From NCBI GenBank assembly GCA_964478815.1, contig CAYZKY010000002.1, forward strand, positions 47,523 to 111,522: 64,000 nucleotides of DNA. Reading direction: 5' to 3'. Positions within the stretch are counted from its first letter, which is position 1. Each line of letters begins with the position of its first letter. This document shows, in pieces, positions 10,228-17,486 of the stretch. A model generated the notes under the pieces. It was not told the DNA's origin and did not search any database. It was given only the letters and a program-made list of their open reading frames with translations. Both the position numbers and the translations under genes were made by a program. The stretch is from DASVNK01 sp964478815 (GTDB lineage Bacteria; Verrucomicrobiota; Verrucomicrobiia; Limisphaerales; SXQI01).

Positions 10228-11382
10228 TCACGCGAGCCCGCGGGCGCGCAGATGCCCCAAGGTCCAATCGTACTCCGCGGCTAGTTGATCGACGACGTCG
10301 CGCTTTTTCAATTCGCCGGGCAGGACCTCCCAGGTGTAGGTCTCCATCTCGATATGCGAACACAGTTTGGGGTTCGCGGCGAGCTGGTCCATCACGCCGA
10401 GCAAATGGCTGGTGGTGGGCTGGAAGAGCGTCGTCGGAGCCGCGTGGAGCGGAATATGGAAATGAATGCGCCATTCCTCGGCCGGGTCGGGGCGGGCCAG
10501 GGCTTCATCGAGATCGAGATAGCGGTGGAGCGTTCCGTCGGCCCGGCGGGCGACGACCTGGTGGAAGTACACCGGGTCGATGAAGTTCTGAAGCGCGGCG
10601 CGCGCCTCCGGCGTGGGGATGACGCGCAGCGCGGAGCTGAAATGGAGCTTGCTGATCCGGAGGCCCGCGCTCCGCAGGCGGCCGAGGGCTTCGGCCGGTT
10701 CCTCATATTCTACCGCGAGATGGCAGGTGTCGTAATTCACGCCGAGATATCTCAGCAAACGGTCGTCGCCCGGGCGGTCGCGCTGGAGTGCTTCGAAAAA
10801 GCGAACCGTTTCCTCGGTGGTCTCGATATAGCAGAGCGGCTCCGGTTCGACGCCCAGGTGCAGCGTCTTGCCGCTGCGTTCGCAGAGCCGGGCGAGGTGA
10901 TCCACCGTCCGCCAGAGGTTGTCCCGCATGGCGCGCTCCTGGCCGGGCTCGCGGATGAGCGGCTTGAACGAGCCGGGCACCGTGCTGACGCTGCCTTCGA
11001 CGCCTTCCGGCACCAGCGTGGCCAGCAGATCGAACAGCAGATTCGTGTAAGCGACTCGTTCGGGCGTGGTCCAGTCGGGGATGTAGGCCAGTTCCTTGAC
11101 GCGGCCGCCGTGGAACATGCCGTAGGGAAATCCATTGATCGTGAAGACGTAGCAATTCTCCCGGTCGAGCCAGCGCCGGAAATCGGCCAGCACATCCGGC
11201 CGGGCGAGTTGGCGGGCCGCCGGTTCGCTCAGGCGGAGGCCGATGGCGTACGGCTGTCCCGGCGCGACGCGGTCGCGGACCCGCAGAGTATGTTGCCGGA
11301 GCGTTTCGAATGTTTCCGGCCAATCCTGGCCACGATGAATATTCGTGCAGTAGGCCAGGTGAATATGGTGTTTGAGGCGCAC
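10228..11382 (-). CDS. eboE: Metabolite traffic protein EboE (TIM-barrel, xylose-isomerase-like)
   Basis: A 384-residue cytoplasmic-looking protein. The opening HIHLAYCTNIHRG, the central FTINGFPYGMFHG with VKELAYIPDW, and EGVEGSVSTVPGSFK are the strongly conserved blocks of EboE. Further His, Asp and Glu residues (GVEPEPLCY, NYDTCHLAVE) fit a metal-dependent TIM barrel of the AP-endonuclease-2/xylose-isomerase type. EboE occurs in the ebo cluster of bacteria and some algae, linked to export of small molecules such as a scytonemin precursor in cyanobacteria. It sits between the eboB-like gene and the UbiA gene on the same strand. Confidence 0.88.
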   Translation of the reverse strand: MRLKHHIHLAYCTNIHRGQDWPETFETLRQHTLRVRDRVAPGQPYAIGLRLSEPAARQLARPDVLADFRRWLDRENCYVFTINGFPYGMFHGGRVKELAYIPDWTTPERVAYTNLLFDLLATLVPEGVEGSVSTVPGSFKPLIREPGQERAMRDNLWRTVDHLARLCERSGKTLHLGVEPEPLCYIETTEETVRFFEALQRDRPGDDRLLRYLGVNYDTCHLAVEYEEPAEALGRLRSAGLRISKLHFSSALRVIPTPEARAALQNFIDPVYFHQVVARRADGTLHRYLDLDEALARPDPAEEWRIHFHIPLHAAPTTLFQPTTSHLLGVMDQLAANPKLCSHIEMETYTWEVLPGELKKRDVVDQLAAEYDWTLGHLRARGLA

Positions 11383-11443
11383 TCAGCGTCCTTTCCTGTC
11401 ATGACGCGGTCCGCCCGGCACTTCAAGCTCGTTCACGCTTCGT

Positions 11444-12250
11444 TCACGCTTTCAGCCGGAATTTCGGCGACTGGCTCATGAAACGGATCGGGTTCTGATA
11501 AATGACCCGGTCGATCCAGTCGTCCGGGTGCCCCCGTTTCCGCATTTCCAGCGCCGTGCGCGGGACCGCGAGAGGAATACTGACGCCCCAATCGCACGCG
11601 CTGTTCATCCAAAGACGTTCGGTGCCGTACATTTCCAGAATGTCGATGGCGCGGGCCGGGGTGCATTTGGATTCCGGATAGAGCGTCATGCCGGCCCAGA
11701 AGCCGGCGTCGAGCACGAGGCGGACGGTGTGCTCCTCGACATGGTCGATGATGACCCGCTCCGGCTTGATCCGGCGCTCGTTCTTCAGCACGTCCATGAT
11801 CAGGCGGGTGCCCTTCAGTTTGTCTTCGAGGTGCGGCGTATGGACGAGCACGAGCTGGTCGTGCCGGGCGGCGAGATCGACATGTTTCTCGAGCACCGCC
11901 ATTTCGTTCCGGCTGTTTTTGTTCAATCCGATTTCGCCAATCCCCAGCACGCTCGGCTGGTGGAGAAACTCCGGGATGATCGACAACACTTCGTCGGCCA
12001 GCTTCAGATCCTCCGATTCCTTCGGGTTCAGGCAGAGCCAGGTGTAGTGTTGAAGGCCGAACTTGGCGGCGCGTTTCGGCTCGAAATCGGTAAGCTGGCG
12101 GAAGTAGTCGTAAAAGCCCTGCACCGAGCTGCGATCGAAGCCGGCCCAGAAAGCCGGTTCGCTGACGGCCACGCATCCGGCGGTGGCCATGTCCAAATAG
12201 TCATCCGTGGTGCGGCTGACCATGTGGCCATGTGGTTCGATATAGCGCAT
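11444..12250 (-). CDS. eboB: TatD-family metal-dependent hydrolase, EboB-like
   Basis: A 268-residue protein from the ATG at 12250, which lies two bases after the stop of the upstream small gene; an earlier ATG at 12295 would overlap that gene and is not preferred. Amidohydrolase metal ligands are visible: EPHGHMVSR (His-x-His), GEIGL, VHTPH, IDHVEEH and SACDWG. The MVSRTTDDY start and the NPKE and NSACDWG blocks match the EboB branch of the TatD family rather than DNase TatD. The reaction is unknown. It is followed after 61 bp by eboE, supporting a shared pathway. Confidence 0.82.
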   Translation of the reverse strand: MRYIEPHGHMVSRTTDDYLDMATAGCVAVSEPAFWAGFDRSSVQGFYDYFRQLTDFEPKRAAKFGLQHYTWLCLNPKESEDLKLADEVLSIIPEFLHQPSVLGIGEIGLNKNSRNEMAVLEKHVDLAARHDQLVLVHTPHLEDKLKGTRLIMDVLKNERRIKPERVIIDHVEEHTVRLVLDAGFWAGMTLYPESKCTPARAIDILEMYGTERLWMNSACDWGVSIPLAVPRTALEMRKRGHPDDWIDRVIYQNPIRFMSQSPKFRLKA

Positions 12251-12252
12251 GA

Positions 12253-12534
12253 TCAGTGATCGGCGGAGGAAACCGAAGGAGCATAGGCACCGCACGCGGC
12301 TTTCGTAGTGGCCGCTGGGATGGGCTGTTCGGTCGGGTCGCTCAGGGCCAGAAGGACTTGCTCCGCCCGGCCCGCCTCATTCCTGGACAAGACGCCGAGG
12401 GCCTGGCGGAACGCCGCGTAACGAAAGTCGGCGGCCCCATCGCCGCGATCGATGCGGTCCATGAAGGCGGCCAGCTCGATCAGCTTGCACCGGGCATCCA
12501 TGAAGTACAAGTCCAGCAGTTGTTGGCGCGTCAT
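12253..12534 (-). CDS. Small conserved-looking protein heading the ebo-type unit
   Basis: About 93 residues from the ATG at 12534. A 117-residue version from 12606 is possible, but the region before 12534 has no structure of its own. The protein is mostly helical with KLIELAAFMDRID, a DFRYAAFRQAL helix, and an Ala/Thr-rich end. No catalytic motif. Its stop is two bases from the start of the EboB-like gene, which suggests translational coupling. It is much shorter than EboA proteins and I do not see their sequence in it, so no name is given. Confidence 0.65.
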   Translation of the reverse strand: MTRQQLLDLYFMDARCKLIELAAFMDRIDRGDGAADFRYAAFRQALGVLSRNEAGRAEQVLLALSDPTEQPIPAATTKAACGAYAPSVSSADH

Positions 12535-12672
12535 AAAGAGAACACTCCGGAGTGGTTCCCCGATTTGCGGAATCGCGGCAATGGCATCATGAGAGCGATG
12601 CTCCAAGAGAGGCGAAATCGATCTTTCATCGCAAGAAGAAAGTGCAGCCGCGTCCGCACCGCCGGCCGGTCG

Positions 12673-13047
12673 CTACGCCGGCGGCCTCAGGACCGCATCG
12701 ATAACATCGAGCAATTCCTCGCCGGAGAACGGTTTGGCCAGGGTGCGCGAGGCGCCGAGCATGCGCGCCGCCGACAGATAATCGCGGGCTCCCAGCCGGC
12801 CGCCGCCGGAGACGGCGATGATTTTCATGGCGGGGACCATTTTGCGGATGACGGCGATGGTTTCGAGGCCCTCCCGTTCGGGCATGATGATGTCGGTAAT
12901 GAGCAGATCGTAGGCCGCCTTGCCGGCCTCGCGGAGGGCTTCGTTGCCGTCCGCGGCGGTGCTGACCTGATGCCCGGCCCGCCCCAGGAATTCCGTTTGG
13001 GCAGCCAGGTAGTCCGCGTTGTCGTCTACCAACAGTATTTTGGCCAT
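12673..13047 (-). CDS. Single-domain response regulator (CheY-like receiver)
   Basis: About 124 residues from the ATG at 13047 (MAKILLVDDN); the longer frame from 13074 adds nine residues without a signal. The acidic pocket DD follows the first strand, the phospho-acceptor Asp is in LLITDIIMP, Ser in AVSGGG and Lys in LAKPF. There is no output domain, so it probably relays phosphate or acts by protein contact. It lies 57 bp downstream of the large hybrid kinase on the same strand, its likely partner. Confidence 0.9.
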   Translation of the reverse strand: MAKILLVDDNADYLAAQTEFLGRAGHQVSTAADGNEALREAGKAAYDLLITDIIMPEREGLETIAVIRKMVPAMKIIAVSGGGRLGARDYLSAARMLGASRTLAKPFSGEELLDVIDAVLRPPA

Positions 13048-13104
13048 ACCGAGCCGTGCGTCAGGGTGGGACACGCGGCCGACCGCTGCCTTGCTTCCAA
13101 CCCT

Positions 13105-16100
13105 CTAAACACGGGGAGTAACCGCGACATGTAACGCCTGTTGCAATATGCGCATCAGGGTGCTCCGTGCGAACGGTTTGTCAAGCGTCAGATGCACGCC
13201 GAGGCGCTGCAATTCGGCCCATTGCGCGGGTTCGATCCGCCCGCTGGCGACGACGACCGGAACTTTCGAGCCGCTGCTGCGCAAAGCCCGGATCAAGCCC
13301 AGGCCATCCAGCCCCGGCATGTGCAGATCGGTGATGACGACCTTCACCTCCCCGGCGTATTCGGTGGCCAGCCGGAGGCCATCGACCCCGCCGCCGGCGA
13401 TCAGCGGCCGGAAGTTCAAGCTGCCGAGGATGACCCGCACCATTTCGCACACGGCATGTTCGTCGTCGACGAAGAGCACGAACTCGCCCTGGCCACGCGG
13501 CTCGACGAACACCCCGGCTCCGTCGGTCTCCGGCAGGCCCGGCTGGGCGGGGTCCCGGGCGAGCGGGAGGTAGAAGCTGAATTCCGAGCCTTCGCCCACG
13601 CCGCTCCGCACGCGGAGAAAGCCGCCGTGCGCGCGCGCGATGCCCAGCGCGGTGGAAAGGCCGAGGCCCGTCCCTCCCGACGCGCTCTTGGTGCTGAAGA
13701 ACGGCTCGAAAATGCGATCCAGGGTGGCGCGCGGCATGCCCAGGCCGGTGTCGGTGACGCGGAAGACGGCATGCCGGCCCGGCCGGAATTCGCCCTTTTC
13801 GCAAACGCCCTCGGGCACGGGGCCGACCTCTTCGAGATCCGCTTCGAGGATAATGGTTCCGCCCTCCGGCATGGCGTCGCGCGCGTTCAGGCAAAGGTTG
13901 AGCAACACTTGGTGCAGCTCGGTCGCATCGCCTTCGACACTGCCGAGCTGGGTGCCCAGGCGTTTCTGCACGCGAATGTTTTTGGGGAAGGTGCTGTGGA
14001 GGAGGGTTTCGATTTCGGAGAGGACCCAGGCGGGGCGGAGCGAGGTTTTGCGCCCCTCGGTTCCCCGGGCGAAAGCCAGCAACTGGCGCACCATCGCCGC
14101 GGCGCGGGTGGTGCTGGTGCTGGCCAGCTCCAGCAGGCCGGCGTTGTCTTCCGGAAAATGCCGCAAGTGATCGAGCGAGAGCAGGACGGGCGCGAGGGCG
14201 TTGTTCAGATCGTGCGCGATGCCCCCGGCCAGCGAGCCGATGCCCTGCAGCCGCTGCGTGCGGTTCGCTTGTTGTTCCAGCTCCTTCCGGAGCGTGATAT
14301 CCTGATAGGCTCCCCACAATTGAACCACGCGGCCGGCCTCGGTGCGGGCCTCGCCCATCACCCGCACCCAGATCGACCGGCCCCGGGCCGTGACGAGCGG
14401 CAGCTCAAGGTCGAAACTGGTCCCGCGTTCGATGGCCTCGCTCAACGCGCGCTCGAAGGACTTGCGTTCCTCCGCCGGGAAAAAGGCCTTCGCCTGGTCC
14501 GGATCGGGACGATAATCGGCGGACACCTCATGAATCCGGCGCAACTGTTGCGACCAGCGCAAACTTTGCGAGGCCAGGTCCAGCTCCCAGCCGCCCACGC
14601 CGGCGATCTGCTCCGTCCGTTCCAACAAGGCTTCGCTGGCGCGCAGGATCGATTCCGCCTTTTTGCGGTCGGTCACATCGCGGCCGATGCTTTCGATGAG
14701 GGGCAGGCGGGGATCCGCCGTCAGCGGGCGGGTGCTGAGTTCGATCCAGACCCGGCGGGTGCCGTCCGCGGTGCGCAGTTCGAACTCCTTCGGCACGGTG
14801 GACTCCTCGCCCTGGACTTTGCGCCACCAGGCGTCGTAGGAAAGCTCCTGGCCGGGGGCCAGCAGGTCGGACAACCGCATGGTTCGCAGCTTCTGCGGGG
14901 AGTGACCGGCGGCACGCTGCCAGGCCGGATTCGCCGAGACGAACCGGCCGTCTGCGCCGTGGACGCTGATGAGGTCGCGGGCATTTTCGACCACGCGCCG
15001 GTACCGCTCCGCGAGATTGCCCTCCCGGCGCAGGCCGAAGTAGCGCCAGCCGATCAGCGCCGCCGCCACGACCGCGCCAAGGGCCAGGGCGCGCGGCGTG
15101 TTCCACCAGGGCGGCCGGGCCAGCACCGCGACATCAGCCGGCCCGCGCAGGAGGATCTCCATCCCGGTGCCCCGCTGGTTTTCGTCCACCGACAGTTCGG
15201 CCACGCCGGTCACAGCGATGCGGCTGGCATCGCCGATGGCGCGCAGGGAGTCCGCGGCGTTGGTGCCATGCAGCCAGGCGGTGACCACTTCCGAGCCCGC
15301 GCGGACGACCAGCGCCGCCGCCGCCGGCTTCTGAAGGTGATCCACGACCGTGGCCTCGAACCGCACCAGCCGGGCGTCCCAGGCAGGCTTCAGTCCTCCG
15401 GCCAGATCGATCGCGAGCGGAGCGGGAGCCTGGCCGGCCTCGCGCCGAACGATCGTCGCCTCGACGAGTGCCGGACTCGCGGCGCCCAGCTCGACGAACC
15501 CCGCCACTTCGACGCGGTCGCCCGGGGAAAGAGCGACGGGATCGCGGGTCGTGGCCCGCATGCCGGCGGTTTGATCCTGGAGAAAGAATTCGCCCGGGGC
15601 CGATTGGGCGGTGACGACGCCGGCGAGGCGCATGCGGCGGCCGAACGCGCGGGTGTGAGGGAAGCGCAGCGCTTCCGCCACGGGCCGGAGTTCCAAGGTT
15701 TCCAGCCCGGCCGGAGGCGGCTCGATGACCGCGACGTCGTCCAGGCTTTGCACGAAGATTTTGTAGCCCGCCATCTGGCCGCGGCTGTTGAACTGCGTGC
15801 CCCACACGCCGCGCACGCGGACGCGCGCATCGACGAGATGAAGAGGGGGCGAGCCGATGGCCGGCCCCGCGATGAAGGCCGGGAAGGGCCGCGCCGCGCC
15901 TAATTCGAGGCGGAGATGGCCTTCGTGGATGTAGGCCGCGCGGACGATCGCTTCGGTCTCGACGCGCTGGCTGTCCAACCGGCCGCTGGCGAGTTCCTCG
16001 AAACTGGCGGGGCGCGCCGCCGGCAGCTCCGCGCGACCGCGGATCGTCACCCGCGTGAGAGCAACGACCGGCGCGAACCCGCCCGGGATGGTGACGCCTT

Positions 16101-16404
16101 CGAGATCGACTTCCTGGCCATAATCGAGGGGCGGGGTGGCGTTGGTGCGATAAATGAAAATGCCGTCGGTGGCATCTTGCAGAAACCAGTTGGACCAAGC
16201 GGGATCGGAATAGGTGATGACGCCGCGCAACCGAACCGGATGCTGGCGCTCGGCGGCCCACCGGTCCAACCCGCGCACCGCGGCGGCCTCCGTGAGAGCG
16301 GGGGTCGCGCTGGCGGGGCCGGCGGGCTGAGCCTGCGCGGCGGCCACCGTGGCGAGCAGCAGCCCCGCAGTCCCAACCCATCGCTGGAATCGCGCTCTCA
16401 CCAC
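13105..16404 (-). CDS. Hybrid sensor histidine kinase with large extracytoplasmic region, two PAS domains and a receiver
   Basis: A 1099-residue protein. A signal peptide (about 1-25) precedes roughly 410 extracytoplasmic residues with repeated OB-like units, each with a NWFLQDATDGIF or FFLQDQTAGM type block. One membrane helix lies near 440-462. Two PAS domains (about 470-590 and 600-715) lead into a dimerisation helix with the phospho-acceptor His in GGIAHDLNNAL. The ATPase domain shows N and G boxes (NLCLNARDAM, TDTGLGM, GGTGLGLS). A C-terminal receiver has ITDLHMPG. It should sense an envelope signal and pass phosphate to its own receiver and perhaps to the single-domain regulator next door. 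Confidence 0.92.
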   Translation of the reverse strand: MVRARFQRWVGTAGLLLATVAAAQAQPAGPASATPALTEAAAVRGLDRWAAERQHPVRLRGVITYSDPAWSNWFLQDATDGIFIYRTNATPPLDYGQEVDLEGVTIPGGFAPVVALTRVTIRGRAELPAARPASFEELASGRLDSQRVETEAIVRAAYIHEGHLRLELGAARPFPAFIAGPAIGSPPLHLVDARVRVRGVWGTQFNSRGQMAGYKIFVQSLDDVAVIEPPPAGLETLELRPVAEALRFPHTRAFGRRMRLAGVVTAQSAPGEFFLQDQTAGMRATTRDPVALSPGDRVEVAGFVELGAASPALVEATIVRREAGQAPAPLAIDLAGGLKPAWDARLVRFEATVVDHLQKPAAAALVVRAGSEVVTAWLHGTNAADSLRAIGDASRIAVTGVAELSVDENQRGTGMEILLRGPADVAVLARPPWWNTPRALALGAVVAAALIGWRYFGLRREGNLAERYRRVVENARDLISVHGADGRFVSANPAWQRAAGHSPQKLRTMRLSDLLAPGQELSYDAWWRKVQGEESTVPKEFELRTADGTRRVWIELSTRPLTADPRLPLIESIGRDVTDRKKAESILRASEALLERTEQIAGVGGWELDLASQSLRWSQQLRRIHEVSADYRPDPDQAKAFFPAEERKSFERALSEAIERGTSFDLELPLVTARGRSIWVRVMGEARTEAGRVVQLWGAYQDITLRKELEQQANRTQRLQGIGSLAGGIAHDLNNALAPVLLSLDHLRHFPEDNAGLLELASTSTTRAAAMVRQLLAFARGTEGRKTSLRPAWVLSEIETLLHSTFPKNIRVQKRLGTQLGSVEGDATELHQVLLNLCLNARDAMPEGGTIILEADLEEVGPVPEGVCEKGEFRPGRHAVFRVTDTGLGMPRATLDRIFEPFFSTKSASGGTGLGLSTALGIARAHGGFLRVRSGVGEGSEFSFYLPLARDPAQPGLPETDGAGVFVEPRGQGEFVLFVDDEHAVCEMVRVILGSLNFRPLIAGGGVDGLRLATEYAGEVKVVITDLHMPGLDGLGLIRALRSSGSKVPVVVASGRIEPAQWAELQRLGVHLTLDKPFARSTLMRILQQALHVAVTPRV

Positions 16405-16646
16405 GGCGGCTGCCCTAGCCGGAAAAGTTGGCCGCTCCCTGAGATTGAATTCGTGATCCCCGCCGCCGCCCCTTCGGCCAGCAGCATCATCGGCAGCACC
16501 CGCTGAATCGGGATGGGCATTGCGCGCGAGCTTAAGAAGCCGCCGTGCGCCGTCAAGCGCTCCCGCGACGAGTGTGATTATTTGTGGCGGGCCGTGGGGG
16601 TGATGGCGAAGCCGACAGCCAGAGGTGGCCGTCGAACCGATATTAC

Positions 16647-16670
16647 GGGCACCCCCCCCTATTTTTTGAA
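16647..16670 (-). repeat. A-tract/G-tract/TGCCC motif (single copy, minus strand)
   Basis: On the minus strand this reads a T/A-rich CAAAAAATA followed by eight G and TGCCC. The same motif recurs six times in the two ~440-bp repeats at 53898-54338 and 62828-63265, with G-runs of seven to nine. It opens the gene-poor stretch 16405-17486, which otherwise holds only repeats. Confidence 0.75.
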
Positions 16671-16740
16671 TGAGGAGGACGGGGGAGGCGGGCGAGGTTT
16701 CAAGCTGGATGTGGCTGGAGGCTGGCGTGATTCGGGCGAT

Positions 16741-16890
16741 GGAAATGTAGACTTCCGGGGCGACGGGAGGGAGTTGGGAATGGTGAAGGGCGGGTCATTT
16801 TGCGCGCAGGAAGTCCTATTTACGCGGGTTTCGTGAGGGTGGGCGCGATGGATTGGCGGTGGCAGGATGGGGCGCGCCGGGAGGGGGACG
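16741..16890 (+). repeat. Direct repeat D, copy 1
   Basis: About 150 bp matching 16985-17134, offset 244 bp. Shared blocks include AATGTAGACTT, GTGAAGGGCGGGTCATTTTG, CAGGAAGTCCTATTTACGCG and GGTGGCAGGATGGGGCGCGC. The intervening bases differ. An open frame runs through both copies into the STAND gene, but its composition and repeats show it is not coding. Confidence 0.85.
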
Positions 16891-16900
16891 CTGAGTTTAA

Positions 16901-16936
16901 CACAGAGATCACCGAGGACACGGAGAACACCGAGAG
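16901..16936 (+). repeat. Phased CACmGAG array, 9-bp pitch
   Basis: Four consecutive 9-mers start at 16901, 16910, 16919 and 16928: CACAGAGAT, CACCGAGGA, CACGGAGAA, CACCGAGAG. They lie between the two copies of direct repeat D in the region upstream of the STAND gene. The 9-bp pitch gives an in-frame TE-rich peptide when translated, but nothing else suggests coding. Confidence 0.75.
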
Positions 16937-16984
16937 GAGGCCGGACGGGAAGGGATGGGTTTGGGCACTCCGGGGCTTCCCAGC

Positions 16985-17134
16985 GGAATGTAGACTTTCT
17001 GGGGGACGGGAGGGGGGTAAGAGCGGTGAAGGGCGGGTCATTTTGGGCGCAGGAAGTCCTATTTACGCGGGTTTCGTGAGGGTGGGGGCACGGGCCAGGC
17101 GGTGGCAGGATGGGGCGCGCCGGGAGGGGGAGGA
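16985..17134 (+). repeat. Direct repeat D, copy 2
   Basis: Second copy of the unit at 16741-16890, closely similar over about 150 bp. It lies about 350 bp upstream of the STAND start codon at 17487. Confidence 0.85.
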
Positions 17135-17247
17135 TTGGGACGATTGTGGCATGGGACCACCCTTCGAGCCTCTTCCCGGAGGAAGGGACACGGCGAGGCG
17201 GCGGGGTCGCGCGGCGGAGAATCGGAACAGGAGGCGCGAGGGTTTCG

Positions 17248-17302
17248 CACCTGTTGTTCGGAATCGATCCGGGCGACCGCGAGTTGGGGTTCGCGATCAT
17301 GG
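17248..17302 (+). repeat. Dispersed repeat E, copy 1
   Basis: About 53 bp closely similar to 63517-63569, sharing TTGTTCGGAA, TCCGGG, GACC and CTCGCGATCATG-like blocks. Both copies lie near other repeat families, which suggests a common composite element. Confidence 0.6.
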
Positions 17303-17486
17303 ATATAAGTATGCCGCCGGGGAGGCGGATCCGCAAGAGGCCGCTTTGCTTTTTGGCCGAGCGATCGGAGAGGCCAGACGACCGCGTGAAATAATCGCAA
17401 CCGCCGCGAAACTTGGCCCGCGACTTGCCTTGTGGCACCCGCCGCCCCCGGTTACATTTCCGAAAACCACCGCCGAAGGACCAGGG

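Noticed and set aside
12253..12534. EboA identity for the small protein
   Set aside because: Only about 93 residues and no EboA sequence blocks recognised; position alone is not enough.
13141..15903. 920-aa plus-strand open frame
   Set aside because: Antisense to the hybrid kinase; composition reflects GC-rich third positions and no domain is visible.
16800..17486. Long N-terminal extension of the TIR-STAND gene
   Set aside because: The frame covers two direct repeats and a nonamer array; the TIR domain begins right after the ATG at 17487, which has a good ribosome binding site.
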